Assembly: GCA_002353295.1 (NCBI GenBank)
Contig: DEJG01000026.1
Location: 244,234-308,233, forward strand
Source of the DNA: Prevotella sp. UBA2754
GTDB taxonomy: Bacteria > Bacteroidota > Bacteroidia > Bacteroidales > Bacteroidaceae
Length of the DNA stretch: 64,000 bases
Direction of reading: 5' to 3'
The notes under the pieces were generated by a model that did not search any database, was not told the DNA's origin, and saw nothing but the letters and a program-made list of their open reading frames with translations. Both the position numbers and the translations under genes were made by a program. Positions 1-7,946 of this stretch are shown here, piece by piece. Positions within the stretch are counted from its first letter, which is position 1. Each line of letters starts with the position of its first letter.

Positions 1-55
1 TTGACAAAGATGTTGAGATAGGGGAGGGTGTTATGTGTTTGGTAAATAAAGAAAT

Positions 56-100
56 CCTGATAATCCTTGGTGGTTGTCGGGAATTTTGTGTATCTTTGCA
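56..100 (+). promoter_or_regulatory. yicC promoter within a 45-bp element that recurs at 12850
   Basis: A Bacteroidetes-type promoter: -33 element TTGG (67-70), 20-nt spacer, -7 element TATCTTTG (91-98), followed by an untranslated leader of about 25 nt before the ATG at 127. The whole stretch from 56 to 100 is nearly repeated at 12850-12893, upstream of the DUF1460 gene, including the spacer core TCCTTGGTGGTT. Positions 1-55 hold no gene I can recognise. Confidence 0.75.
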
Positions 101-126
101 GGCAATATAAATATAATCGTAATATT

Positions 127-1002
127 ATGATACAATCAATGACGGGCTATGGCAAAGCTGTCGTAGCCTATAAAGGAAAAAAAATCAATGTAGAAATCAA
201 GTCGCTCAACTCGAAGCAGTTGGACCTCACCACTCGTATAGCTCCACTCTATCGTGAGAAAGAGATGGAGATCCGGCAGATGATAGCCGAACGTGTGATC
301 CGAGGCAAGGTGGAAATGAGTGTTTGGATTGAGAAAGACGCCGCTTCAGAGGCTGTACCTGTCAATACAGCACTGATGGAGAGCTATTTCCAACAACTGA
401 AGGGTTTTGCGGAGAGTCACGGTATCTCTACGAATCTGGATTGGATGCAGACGCTGACCCGTATGCCTGATGTGCTGACTAAAACAGAGGTGGAAGTTCT
501 GGAAGAAGAGGAATGGAAGGTTGCTCGTGCCGGTGTCGAGGAAGCATTGCAGCACCTGGTTGACTTCCGTACGCAGGAAGGTGCAGCCCTTGAAAAGAAG
601 TTCGGCGAGAAGATTGACAATATCGAACAGTTGCTCGCTTCCATCGAACCCTTCGAGAAGAGTCGTGTGGAGAAGATACGCTCACGCATCGTGGATGGCC
701 TGAAACAGATACCCGAGGCAGAATATGATAAGAATCGCCTGGAGCAGGAACTCATCTATTATATTGAGAAACTGGATATCAGTGAGGAGAAGCAGCGTCT
801 GACCAACCACTTGAAATATTTCCGTGAGACGATGGCTGACCAGCCAGGACAAGGCAAGAAACTGGGCTTCATCGCTCAGGAAATGGGTCGTGAGATCAAT
901 ACCACTGGTTCGAAATCGAATCAAGCCGAAATGCAGAATATCGTGGTGAAGATGAAAGACGAATTGGAACAAATCAAAGAACAAGTGCTGAATGCGTTGT
1001 AG
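127..1002 (+). CDS. yicC: YicC family endoribonuclease
   Basis: A 291-aa protein of the YicC family, stress-related endoribonucleases that act on RNA in the cytoplasm. The N-terminus begins with the family signature MIQSMTGYG and the C-terminus holds the conserved block MGREINTTGSKSN followed by a helical tail. The open frame extends 20 codons upstream, but that part lies across the promoter, so the ATG at 127 is chosen. It heads a long plus-strand operon. Its stop codon TAG (1000-1002) lies in the first unit of a heptamer array that fills the gap to gmk. The family assignment is secure. The cellular role in this organism is inferred. Confidence 0.9.
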   Translation: MIQSMTGYGKAVVAYKGKKINVEIKSLNSKQLDLTTRIAPLYREKEMEIRQMIAERVIRGKVEMSVWIEKDAASEAVPVNTALMESYFQQLKGFAESHGISTNLDWMQTLTRMPDVLTKTEVEVLEEEEWKVARAGVEEALQHLVDFRTQEGAALEKKFGEKIDNIEQLLASIEPFEKSRVEKIRSRIVDGLKQIPEAEYDKNRLEQELIYYIEKLDISEEKQRLTNHLKYFRETMADQPGQGKKLGFIAQEMGREINTTGSKSNQAEMQNIVVKMKDELEQIKEQVLNAL

Positions 1003-1032
1003 TTCATAGTTCATAATTCATAGTTCATAGTT
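1000..1032 (+). repeat. heptamer array TAGTTCA filling the yicC-gmk junction
   Basis: Four full units and a partial one of the 7-mer TAGTTCA (one unit TAATTCA) run from 1000 to 1032. The TAG of the first unit is the yicC stop codon, and the last partial unit, TAGTT, directly touches the gmk ATG at 1033. There is no Shine-Dalgarno sequence. The same word occurs inside the coding sequence at 7802-7835. Confidence 0.9.
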
Positions 1033-1602
1033 ATGAAAGGAAAGATGATTATCGTGTCTGCCCCTTCTGGCAGTGGTAAATCTACCATCGTGAATTGGTT
1101 GATGAAGGAACATCCGGAACTTCATCTGAATTTTTCTATTTCATGTACAAGTAGAGCTCCTCGGGGAACAGAGCAAAACGGTGTGGAGTATTTCTTCCTG
1201 ACACCGGAAGAGTTTAAGGAGAAAATCCAGAATAATGAGTTCCTGGAATATGAGGAAGTCTATGAGAATCGTTTCTACGGCACGCTTAAGCGACAGGTTG
1301 AGAACCAACGGGAAGCAGGACAGAACGTGGTGTTCGATGTGGATGTGAAAGGCGGTGTGAATATCAAGAAGTATTATGGTGATGACGCCATGAGTCTGTT
1401 TATTCAACCCCCATCCGTTGAAGAACTCAGACGTCGGTTGGAACATCGTGGAACGGATGCCCCGGAGGCTATTGAAGAACGCTTGGCAAAGGCTGCCTAT
1501 GAGATGACGTTCGCCCCTCAGTTTGATCATGTTGTTGTCAATGACGATTTGGAAACTGCAAAGCAAGAAACGCTAAAACTCGTTCAAGACTTCCTGAAAT
1601 GA
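1033..1602 (+). CDS. gmk: guanylate kinase
   Basis: A 189-aa guanylate kinase, which phosphorylates GMP to GDP with ATP in purine nucleotide salvage and synthesis. The P-loop APSGSGKST sits at residues 10-18. The GMP-binding part has SCTSRAPRGTEQNGVEYFF and the EYEEVYENRFYGT block. Length is normal for the bacterial enzyme. The start ATG at 1033 immediately follows the heptamer array. The stop overlaps the nadD start by 4 bp (ATGA), so translation of the two is probably coupled. Confidence 0.96.
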   Translation: MKGKMIIVSAPSGSGKSTIVNWLMKEHPELHLNFSISCTSRAPRGTEQNGVEYFFLTPEEFKEKIQNNEFLEYEEVYENRFYGTLKRQVENQREAGQNVVFDVDVKGGVNIKKYYGDDAMSLFIQPPSVEELRRRLEHRGTDAPEAIEERLAKAAYEMTFAPQFDHVVVNDDLETAKQETLKLVQDFLK

Positions 1603-2147
1603 TAAAGACGGGCATCTTCGGTGGTTCCTTTAACCCGATACATGTGGGGCATATCGCCTTGGCTCAGGAGATTCTCCGACAGATGGAGCTGGATGAGATA
1701 TGGCTGATGGTGTCACCGCAAAACCCGTTGAAGCAGGATGCGACAGATTTGTTGGATGATGATTTGCGCTATGCGTTGGCTCAGAAGGCATTGGAAGGTA
1801 TTGAGGGCGTTGAGGCTTGCAACTACGAGTTTCAGTTGCCGAAACCTTCCTATACCTGGACCACGTTGCAGCATCTCAAACAGGATTTCCCTGAGAGGGA
1901 ATTCGTGTTGGTGGTGGGTGGCGATAATTGGGAACGTTTCACCCGTTGGTATCATTGGAAGGATATTCTGAGGAATCATCGGGTAGTGGTCTATCCGCGT
2001 GACGGACAGCACGGCACCATTGAGGCTCAGCTGTTACCTGTATCCAGTACGGAAATCCGTGAAAGGGTGAGGCGAGGGGAATCTATCGCCGGTCTTGTGC
2101 CCGATCGTATCATAGAGGATGTAAAACAACTATATACTAACAGATGA
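1599..2147 (+). CDS. nadD: nicotinate-nucleotide adenylyltransferase
   Basis: A 182-aa NadD, which adenylates nicotinate mononucleotide to deamido-NAD in the cytoplasm. The nucleotidyltransferase signature GGSFNPIHVGH is at residues 8-18, and VSSTEIRERV near the C-terminus is the ISSTxIR-type motif. Length is typical. It overlaps gmk by ATGA at its start and the next gene by ATGA at its end. The yicC-gmk-nadD order fits a housekeeping nucleotide block. The envelope genes that follow are in the same transcription unit by spacing. Confidence 0.95.
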   Translation: MIKTGIFGGSFNPIHVGHIALAQEILRQMELDEIWLMVSPQNPLKQDATDLLDDDLRYALAQKALEGIEGVEACNYEFQLPKPSYTWTTLQHLKQDFPEREFVLVVGGDNWERFTRWYHWKDILRNHRVVVYPRDGQHGTIEAQLLPVSSTEIRERVRRGESIAGLVPDRIIEDVKQLYTNR

Positions 2148-3949
2148 AACGACTCTTGCAGATATTAGGACTCCTTTGGCGACCACTACGCGTGAATGGC
2201 GCCTTCTTTGTCTTTATGTTTGCTTTGGGCTATCTCTGTACACAAACGGAAATCCGACTCCACCTGAAAGGAGCAAAACCTTATGAGCTCTCTGCCACCG
2301 AACTCTTCTTCGACCTCTATGTGCTCTGTGCCGTCTTGACGTTGATTCCTAAGAAAATACGGACATGGGTGCGCCTGTTGCTGGCCGTCGTGCTTTATGC
2401 CGTCGCCTTGATAGACATGTTCTGCTATGTACATTTCGAGTCAACACTGACGCCTACCATGCTGATGCTCTTCTTCGAAACAACAGGGCGCGAGGCACGC
2501 GAGTTCCTGGGCTCTTATCTGGGTTGGGACCTCATTACTTCGAAGACGGGGTGGATACTGCTCATTGCCTTGTTGCACGCTATATGGAGCGTGTGCAGTG
2601 CTTGGGGAAAACGTCGAGTCAAACAGATGCATATCCGTTTGGCAGAACCTGTTGTTCTTTTCTCGAATGCCATCATGGGGGTTGTCGCCTTCAGTCTCTT
2701 TATCTATTGCGCTACTGAGTGCTGGCCCAATAAGCAGGCCATACATCGGCTGATGACGAAATCAAATCTAGGCGAGGTGGAACACGAACTGACCACGAAA
2801 GGGTGTGCCACACTTTATCTGCCCATCCATCGTATGGTGTTCAGTCTTTATGCCAATCGCTTGGCTTCTCAACAACTGACACATCTGCTGAAAGCTACAG
2901 AGGGTGTGGAGGTAGATAGCTGTACGTTCCGCAGTCCACAGATTGTATTGATTATCGGTGAGAGTTTCAATAAGCACCGTTCGCAACTTTATGGATATGA
3001 CAAGCCCACCACTCCTCGCCAATTGCAGAGGATGCAAGACAGCACGCTGATAGTCTTTACCGATGTGGTGGCTCCTTGGAACCTGACCAGTTTTGTGTTT
3101 AAACAGGTATTTTCACTTCATTCCGTGGGTGACGAGGGCGACTGGAGCGACAGTCCGATGTTTCCAGAGGTATTCCGTAAGGCAGGCTATCACGTCACCT
3201 TCCTCACCAATCAGTTCTTGCCCAAGGCGGGAGAGGCTGTCTATGATTTCAGTGGCGGCTTCTTCTTGAATCATCCGGAGTTGAGCAACAAGTTGTTCGA
3301 TACGCGCAATATGAAACTGCATGCCTATGATGAAGGACTGTTGAAAGACTATGATGCCCTGAAGCATCATGAACATCAGCTCACTATCTTTCATCTGATG
3401 GGACAGCATGTTGACTACCTCGGGCGATTCCCTCGTAAGACGCGCAGACACTTCAAACCATCCGACTATCCTGATAAACAGCTCTCGGAGAAGCGCCTGC
3501 AGGTGAATGCCGACTACGATAATGCCACACTCTATAACGATTCCGTGGTCGACCAGATTATCCGTCGCTTCGAACATGAGAATGCCATTGTTATCTATAT
3601 GCCCGATCATGGAGAGGAGTGCTTTAACGGTTCGCTCGATTTCTTCGGTCGGATGCATTCTGCTACCATCGATTATCGTTTGGCTCGCGAGGAGTTCGAG
3701 ATACCTTTCTGGATATGGGCATCGGAACGGTATCGCGAGACGCATCCCTACGGATGGGAAGCCATCAAGCGCTATAGCCGCAGGCCCTACATGACCGACC
3801 TGCTGCCTCATACGCTGATGTTCCTAGGTGGTATTCATTCTAAATATTATCGCAAGGAGTACGATGTGCTCAGCGATGCCTATAACGGGAAACGCCCCAG
3901 AATATTGAAGAATCAAGTTGATTATAACAAACTGAAGCATGAAAAATGA
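2144..3949 (+). CDS. EptA/Cpt-like phosphoethanolamine transferase (sulfatase fold)
   Basis: A 601-aa inner-membrane protein with about five N-terminal transmembrane segments (residues 1-200) and a periplasmic alkaline-phosphatase/sulfatase-fold domain. Seen in the sequence: LIIGESFNKHRSQLYGY followed by TTPR, the PWNLTSF segment that probably carries the Thr nucleophile, and the metal-binding YMPDHGEE. The family transfers phosphoethanolamine from phosphatidylethanolamine to lipid A or core sugars. The exact acceptor here is not visible. It overlaps nadD by 4 bp and the next acyltransferase by 11 bp. Confidence 0.82.
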   Translation: MKRLLQILGLLWRPLRVNGAFFVFMFALGYLCTQTEIRLHLKGAKPYELSATELFFDLYVLCAVLTLIPKKIRTWVRLLLAVVLYAVALIDMFCYVHFESTLTPTMLMLFFETTGREAREFLGSYLGWDLITSKTGWILLIALLHAIWSVCSAWGKRRVKQMHIRLAEPVVLFSNAIMGVVAFSLFIYCATECWPNKQAIHRLMTKSNLGEVEHELTTKGCATLYLPIHRMVFSLYANRLASQQLTHLLKATEGVEVDSCTFRSPQIVLIIGESFNKHRSQLYGYDKPTTPRQLQRMQDSTLIVFTDVVAPWNLTSFVFKQVFSLHSVGDEGDWSDSPMFPEVFRKAGYHVTFLTNQFLPKAGEAVYDFSGGFFLNHPELSNKLFDTRNMKLHAYDEGLLKDYDALKHHEHQLTIFHLMGQHVDYLGRFPRKTRRHFKPSDYPDKQLSEKRLQVNADYDNATLYNDSVVDQIIRRFEHENAIVIYMPDHGEECFNGSLDFFGRMHSATIDYRLAREEFEIPFWIWASERYRETHPYGWEAIKRYSRRPYMTDLLPHTLMFLGGIHSKYYRKEYDVLSDAYNGKRPRILKNQVDYNKLKHEK

Positions 3950-5027
3950 ACTGCTGACACGCGATGAATGTTCGGCGATGAGGGGAATAGCTATTCTTGC
4001 CATCATGCTGCACAACTACTGTCACTTCATAGGCAGAATCGTGCAGGAGAATGAATATCAGTTCTTTGCGTCCAACAACGATAAGTTGTGGCAGGTGCTT
4101 TCGAATCCCGATGCCCTCCTGCCAGTCCATCTGTTATCGTACTTTGGTCATTACGGTGTGCCTGTGTTCTTGTTTTTGAGCGGTTATGGATTGGTGATGA
4201 AGTACGAGAAGAATTTAAAAATTGAAAAATTGAAAAGTGGAAGTCTTCAATCCTTCAATCCTTCAATCCTTCAATTCTTACGATATCATTATCTGAAACT
4301 GTTACGGATGCTGATTGTGGGTTTCACGCTGTTCCTGTGTGTGGATGCGGTGACTCCTGGCCGTTTCCAGTTTCATTGGGACAACGTGGTAGCCCAACTG
4401 CTCATGTATATCAACATACTGCCCCAGCCCGATAAAATCATCTGGCCAGGCATCTACTGGTTCTTCGGACTCATGCTGGAACTCTATATCGTCTATCGGC
4501 TGCTGCTCTATCGGCGGAAGTCACGGGTGGTTGTCGTGCTGATGGTCGCCTGTTGGCTACTGCAGGTATTCTGCGATCCTGAGGGAGAAACGCTCAATAG
4601 GTTGCGCTATAATTTCATCGGAGGGATGCTGCCTTTTGGAGTGGGAATATTGGCAGGACGCTATGTCGAGCATCTCCATATCCATCTCTCTCGTTGGACA
4701 TGGGGCGCTGTCCTCTTAGGGGCGACCATTCTGATTGTCATGATGGGCTTCAACTACCAGTCGTGGTTGTGGATTCCATTATTTATCATCGTTGGGACTA
4801 TTGCTTTAGTGAAGGTGCTCCCTCAACAGTTGCTGACGCTGATGACGTGGTTTGGCAGTATCTCTGCCGCTATGTTTGTGGCTCACCCCATTGCCCGCAA
4901 ACTCTTTATCACCGTGGCGTGGCGACAGGACATCTATGATGGACTGATGCTCTATGTCCTGGTGACCATAGCCCTCTCGTGGGCAGTGAAGAAAGTGATT
5001 GACCAAATACCCAGTCCGAAGTTATGA
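3939..5027 (+). CDS. acyltransferase 3 family membrane protein, with repeat-encoded insert
   Basis: A 362-aa polytopic protein of the acyltransferase 3 (OafA/NodX) family, which O-acetylates or otherwise acylates surface glycans. The N-terminal catalytic region has the conserved His in MLHNYCHF and the family block FLFLSGYGL. Residues about 92-113, directly after that block, are encoded by an octamer repeat in both orientations (4213-4276), in the cytoplasmic loop before the usual basic LRMLIVG segment. The frame stays open across it. It overlaps both neighbours. The substrate is unknown. Confidence 0.82.
   Translation: MKNELLTRDECSAMRGIAILAIMLHNYCHFIGRIVQENEYQFFASNNDKLWQVLSNPDALLPVHLLSYFGHYGVPVFLFLSGYGLVMKYEKNLKIEKLKSGSLQSFNPSILQFLRYHYLKLLRMLIVGFTLFLCVDAVTPGRFQFHWDNVVAQLLMYINILPQPDKIIWPGIYWFFGLMLELYIVYRLLLYRRKSRVVVVLMVACWLLQVFCDPEGETLNRLRYNFIGGMLPFGVGILAGRYVEHLHIHLSRWTWGAVLLGATILIVMMGFNYQSWLWIPLFIIVGTIALVKVLPQQLLTLMTWFGSISAAMFVAHPIARKLFITVAWRQDIYDGLMLYVLVTIALSWAVKKVIDQIPSPKL
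4213..4276 (+). repeat. octamer array inside acyltransferase gene, both orientations
   Basis: ATTTAAAA then ATTGAAAA twice (4221-4236), a short spacer, then CTTCAATC three times and CTTCAATT (4245-4276). The right half is the reverse complement of the word GATTGAAG found at 29527 and 44786, so the two halves could pair as an imperfect hairpin. The array is read in frame as about 22 residues of the acyltransferase. Confidence 0.85.
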
Positions 5028-6001
5028 AAGACATTGCATGGAAAGACCTGAGCCGCTATCGTGGTGAACTGATGGGAGCCGCCATCTTCTTCATTGTGCT
5101 GTTTCACGCTCCGTTGGCTCGTACCGATGCCTTCTTCGGTTTGCGCCGTTGTGGTAATATTGGTGTGGATATGTTCCTCTTTCTGAGTGGCATCGGTCTG
5201 TGGTTCTCGTGGGTGAAGACGCCCTCCTTCCGCCAGTTCTATAAGCGCCGCCTGTTGCGTATCTTCCCTGCCTGGCTTATCGTGGCATCGCTTTATTATA
5301 TTCCTCGTTTCAACTGGCAGACGGGCAGTGTTATTGATTTGATTGGCGACATCACCATCAACTGGGACTTCTGGTTGCACGACGAAGGTACGTTCTGGTA
5401 TATTCCTGCTATCATGATGCTTTATCTCTGGGCACCCCTTTATATGTGGCTCGTCCAGAAATCGCCCACCTATCGGTGGTTGCCTGTGCTGATGATGGTA
5501 TGGTGCATCTGCGTGCAGTGGGTGACACCTATCCACCAGGCGGTGGGGCATATTGAGATATTCTGGAGTCGTTTGCCTATCTTCTTCTTAGGCATCAATG
5601 TGGGGGAGTGGGTGCGCCAAGACCGACGGATGGAGTCACCTGCCATTTGGTTGCTCGTCGTCACCTTCCTCGCTACTGCCAGTGCCTGCATCTATCTCGA
5701 ACAGGTGAAGCATGGGCGTTTCCCCTTGTTTGCCGAGCGTATGATATATATACCGCTGACGGTATCTATGCTCCTGTTGCTGTGCGAACTCTTCAGTCGC
5801 ACACCCCAGTGGTTCAACAAGGCGAGTGCCTTTCTGGGCACCATCAGTTTGGAACTCTATCTGCTGCATGCCCATTTCGTCATGGCTTATATCACCCCCT
5901 ATCATCTGGGTTATTGGCCGACGGTGCTGCTGACACTCGTAGCGGCTATCCCGTTGGCTTGGCTATTACATCAACTCGTTAAACGCATCATGCCGGTATG
6001 A
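5024..6001 (+). CDS. acyltransferase 3 family membrane protein
   Basis: A 325-aa second acyltransferase of the OafA-like family, with about ten hydrophobic segments. The catalytic-type His lies in VLFHAPLAR and the family block is FLFLSGIGLWFS, followed by the basic FYKRRLLRIFPAW segment. Unlike its upstream neighbour it has no repeat insert between FLSG and the basic segment, so it serves as an internal comparison. It overlaps the upstream gene and the HAD gene by ATGA at both ends. It probably decorates a surface polysaccharide or LPS. The acceptor is not visible. Confidence 0.83.
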   Translation: MKDIAWKDLSRYRGELMGAAIFFIVLFHAPLARTDAFFGLRRCGNIGVDMFLFLSGIGLWFSWVKTPSFRQFYKRRLLRIFPAWLIVASLYYIPRFNWQTGSVIDLIGDITINWDFWLHDEGTFWYIPAIMMLYLWAPLYMWLVQKSPTYRWLPVLMMVWCICVQWVTPIHQAVGHIEIFWSRLPIFFLGINVGEWVRQDRRMESPAIWLLVVTFLATASACIYLEQVKHGRFPLFAERMIYIPLTVSMLLLLCELFSRTPQWFNKASAFLGTISLELYLLHAHFVMAYITPYHLGYWPTVLLTLVAAIPLAWLLHQLVKRIMPV

Positions 6002-6582
6002 AAAAGATAGTAGCCTTTGATTTCGACGGAACACTGACCCGTAAGGACAGTCTGTTGGCATTCATCCGTTTTGTGTTTGGTGAAGCGAAATGCTGGTGGG
6101 GCTTTCTGCGCTTCTCGCCACTCATCATCCTGATGCTGCTGAGGCTCTATTCCCATCATCGTACGAAGGAACGGCTCTTCGGCTATTTCTTCAAAGGCAT
6201 GTCTGTTGAAACGTTCAATGCCCACTGCCAACAGTTTGCAGAGACCCATCGTCCGATACTCCGAGAGGGTGGCGTAAAAGCGGTTGAACAGGCGCTGACT
6301 GATGGTGCTGAGGTGGTGATTATCAGTGCTTCCATAGACAATTGGGTGCAACCTTTCTTCCCCCAAGTAAAAGTGCTGGGAACACAGGTCGAGGTGGCGG
6401 ACGGCAGTCTGACAGGACGTTTCCTGTCGGCCAACTGTTTCGGACAGGAGAAAGTAAACCGCCTATTGGCTGAATATCCTCATCGGAGCGAGTATCATCT
6501 GACGGCATACGGAGATAGCGAGGGCGACAAGGAATTGTTAGCTTTTGCCGACGAATCACATTATAAACCTTTTCGCCCATGA
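5998..6582 (+). CDS. HAD-IB family phosphatase
   Basis: A 194-aa haloacid-dehalogenase superfamily phosphatase of the SerB-like IB subclass. Motif I is DFDGTLT (residues 8-14), motif II is VIISAS, and motif III/IV is AYGDSEGDKELL. A hydrophobic stretch near residues 30-48 is typical of this small membrane-associated branch. It is translationally coupled to both neighbours (ATGA overlaps). In this setting a phosphatase acting on a lipid- or sugar-phosphate intermediate is plausible, but no substrate can be read from the sequence. Confidence 0.82.
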   Translation: MKKIVAFDFDGTLTRKDSLLAFIRFVFGEAKCWWGFLRFSPLIILMLLRLYSHHRTKERLFGYFFKGMSVETFNAHCQQFAETHRPILREGGVKAVEQALTDGAEVVIISASIDNWVQPFFPQVKVLGTQVEVADGSLTGRFLSANCFGQEKVNRLLAEYPHRSEYHLTAYGDSEGDKELLAFADESHYKPFRP

Positions 6583-7946
6583 AACTGAAACGTGAAGAAT
6601 GGTTCATCGGACTGCTGGTCCTCGCATTGCTCGTCATTCTGAATGGGATGCTGGTGATGAAGTATGACGCCCTCTTTTCAGTCATCAGCGACGACTACGG
6701 CAAACTCCTTTCCTACAATTACCACGTGTCAGGCTTCGATGCCACCACCTATTCCGTATTGACGGAGTGGGGCATGAAGTACGATGTGTTGCGCCATCCA
6801 CTGCTGCCTTATCTCATGCTGTTGCCCTATGGACTGAATCAGTTGCTCATAGCACTCATGGGGGTGAATGGTGCCTTGTATATTGCCTCGGCAGTCATCC
6901 TGTGCTTCGGTTTTGCCACCACCATCGTGCTCTATCGCATCCTTCGTGAAGTGATGGACTTGGGCAGATGGGATGCTACCTTGATCACGCTTTTCTTCTT
7001 CAGTTTGGCTTACGTGCTGGTCACTTACTTCGTGACCGACCATTTTGGCATCTCCCTGTTCCTTGTTCTATGGTCCATCTATCTGATAGCAAAAGCCTAC
7101 AAGGAGGGACGGGTCTTGAAAACTTGGAAGACCGCCTTGCTCGTTATCCTGACAGCTGGCGTCACACTGACCAATGGTGCCAAGATTTTGGCTGCTGAAC
7201 TGATAGCCCGTGGCAAGGGCTTCTTTCGTTGGCGATACCTGTTCGTGGCTCTTGGCTCTTTGCTGTTGGTGGTGGGATTGGGCCTGTGGGAAGAGCGCGT
7301 CTATGTCTATCCTAAGCAACAGGCTGACGAAGCCTACTTCAAAGCCCATAAGGCTGAGATGATAGCAAAGGCTCGTGCGAATCATGAGCGTTATAAGAAG
7401 GCTCCTTGGGTGATTCATAAGGGTAAGCCCTTGGGTAAGGGCAGCCTGCTGAAATGGACGGATTATACCACTTCACGCACTGAAACACTTGTAGAGAATG
7501 TGTTTGGCGAATCGCTGATATTGCACGAAGAACATGTGCTGGAAGATGTGCTGACCAGTTATCGCCCCGTTTTGCTGAAGTATCGTTCCTGGTGGAATTA
7601 CGTTGCTGAATGCTTGCTGGTGGTCTTACTCATAGCCGGCATCTGTTGTGGCTATAGGGAACGCCTGCTGTGGATGTGTCTGTTAGGCATTCTCCCCGAT
7701 GCCCTGATGCACCTTGGTTTAGGCTTTGCCATCAATGAGATATACATCATGTCGGCGCATTGGGTCTATATCTTCCCCATTGCTATTGGCTACCTTTTTA
7801 AAGTTCATAGTTCAAAGTTCATAGTTCATAGTTTGGTGCGATTGCTGGTCGCACTCTTAACCCTCTATCTCTTGGTCCATAACGTTAGTCTGATAACCGA
7901 TTGGATGCAACAACCCCCTGTTTCAATAGCTTTCTGGTATGAGTAA
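6579..7946 (+). CDS. polytopic membrane protein, DUF6080-like (paralogue 1)
   Basis: A 455-aa protein with about ten transmembrane segments and a charged extracytoplasmic or cytoplasmic region (residues 240-320). It resembles proteins annotated DUF6080 and has a glycosyltransferase-C-like overall look, but I see no firm catalytic motif. It is a clear paralogue of the next gene (shared: LLxxxNG, RHPLL, TDHFxIS, TAGVTLxNGxK, KWTDxTTSR, FGESxxxHxxHxLED, ALLTLYLL). Residues 408-418, between two C-terminal membrane segments, are encoded by a heptamer array. Overlaps its neighbours by 4 and 8 bp. Confidence 0.65.
   Translation: MKLKREEWFIGLLVLALLVILNGMLVMKYDALFSVISDDYGKLLSYNYHVSGFDATTYSVLTEWGMKYDVLRHPLLPYLMLLPYGLNQLLIALMGVNGALYIASAVILCFGFATTIVLYRILREVMDLGRWDATLITLFFFSLAYVLVTYFVTDHFGISLFLVLWSIYLIAKAYKEGRVLKTWKTALLVILTAGVTLTNGAKILAAELIARGKGFFRWRYLFVALGSLLLVVGLGLWEERVYVYPKQQADEAYFKAHKAEMIAKARANHERYKKAPWVIHKGKPLGKGSLLKWTDYTTSRTETLVENVFGESLILHEEHVLEDVLTSYRPVLLKYRSWWNYVAECLLVVLLIAGICCGYRERLLWMCLLGILPDALMHLGLGFAINEIYIMSAHWVYIFPIAIGYLFKVHSSKFIVHSLVRLLVALLTLYLLVHNVSLITDWMQQPPVSIAFWYE
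7802..7835 (+). repeat. in-frame heptamer array AGTTCAT inside paralogue 1
   Basis: Units AGTTCAT, AGTTCAA, AGTTCAT, AGTTCAT, AGTTTG run from 7802. This is the word of the yicC-gmk junction. A perfect AGTTCAT array would give TCA TAG in each frame within 21 nt. The single deviating unit (A instead of T at 7815) turns that into TCA AAG in the frame used, keeping the gene open. Confidence 0.88.

Noticed and set aside
1000..1032. Short tandem arrays considered as CRISPR repeats.
   Set aside because: Units are 7-9 bp without spacers, there is no leader, and no cas gene is in the window.
3113..3811. Long minus-strand frame opposite the phosphoethanolamine transferase gene.
   Set aside because: It is a shadow of the coding strand, without known motifs or a promoter.
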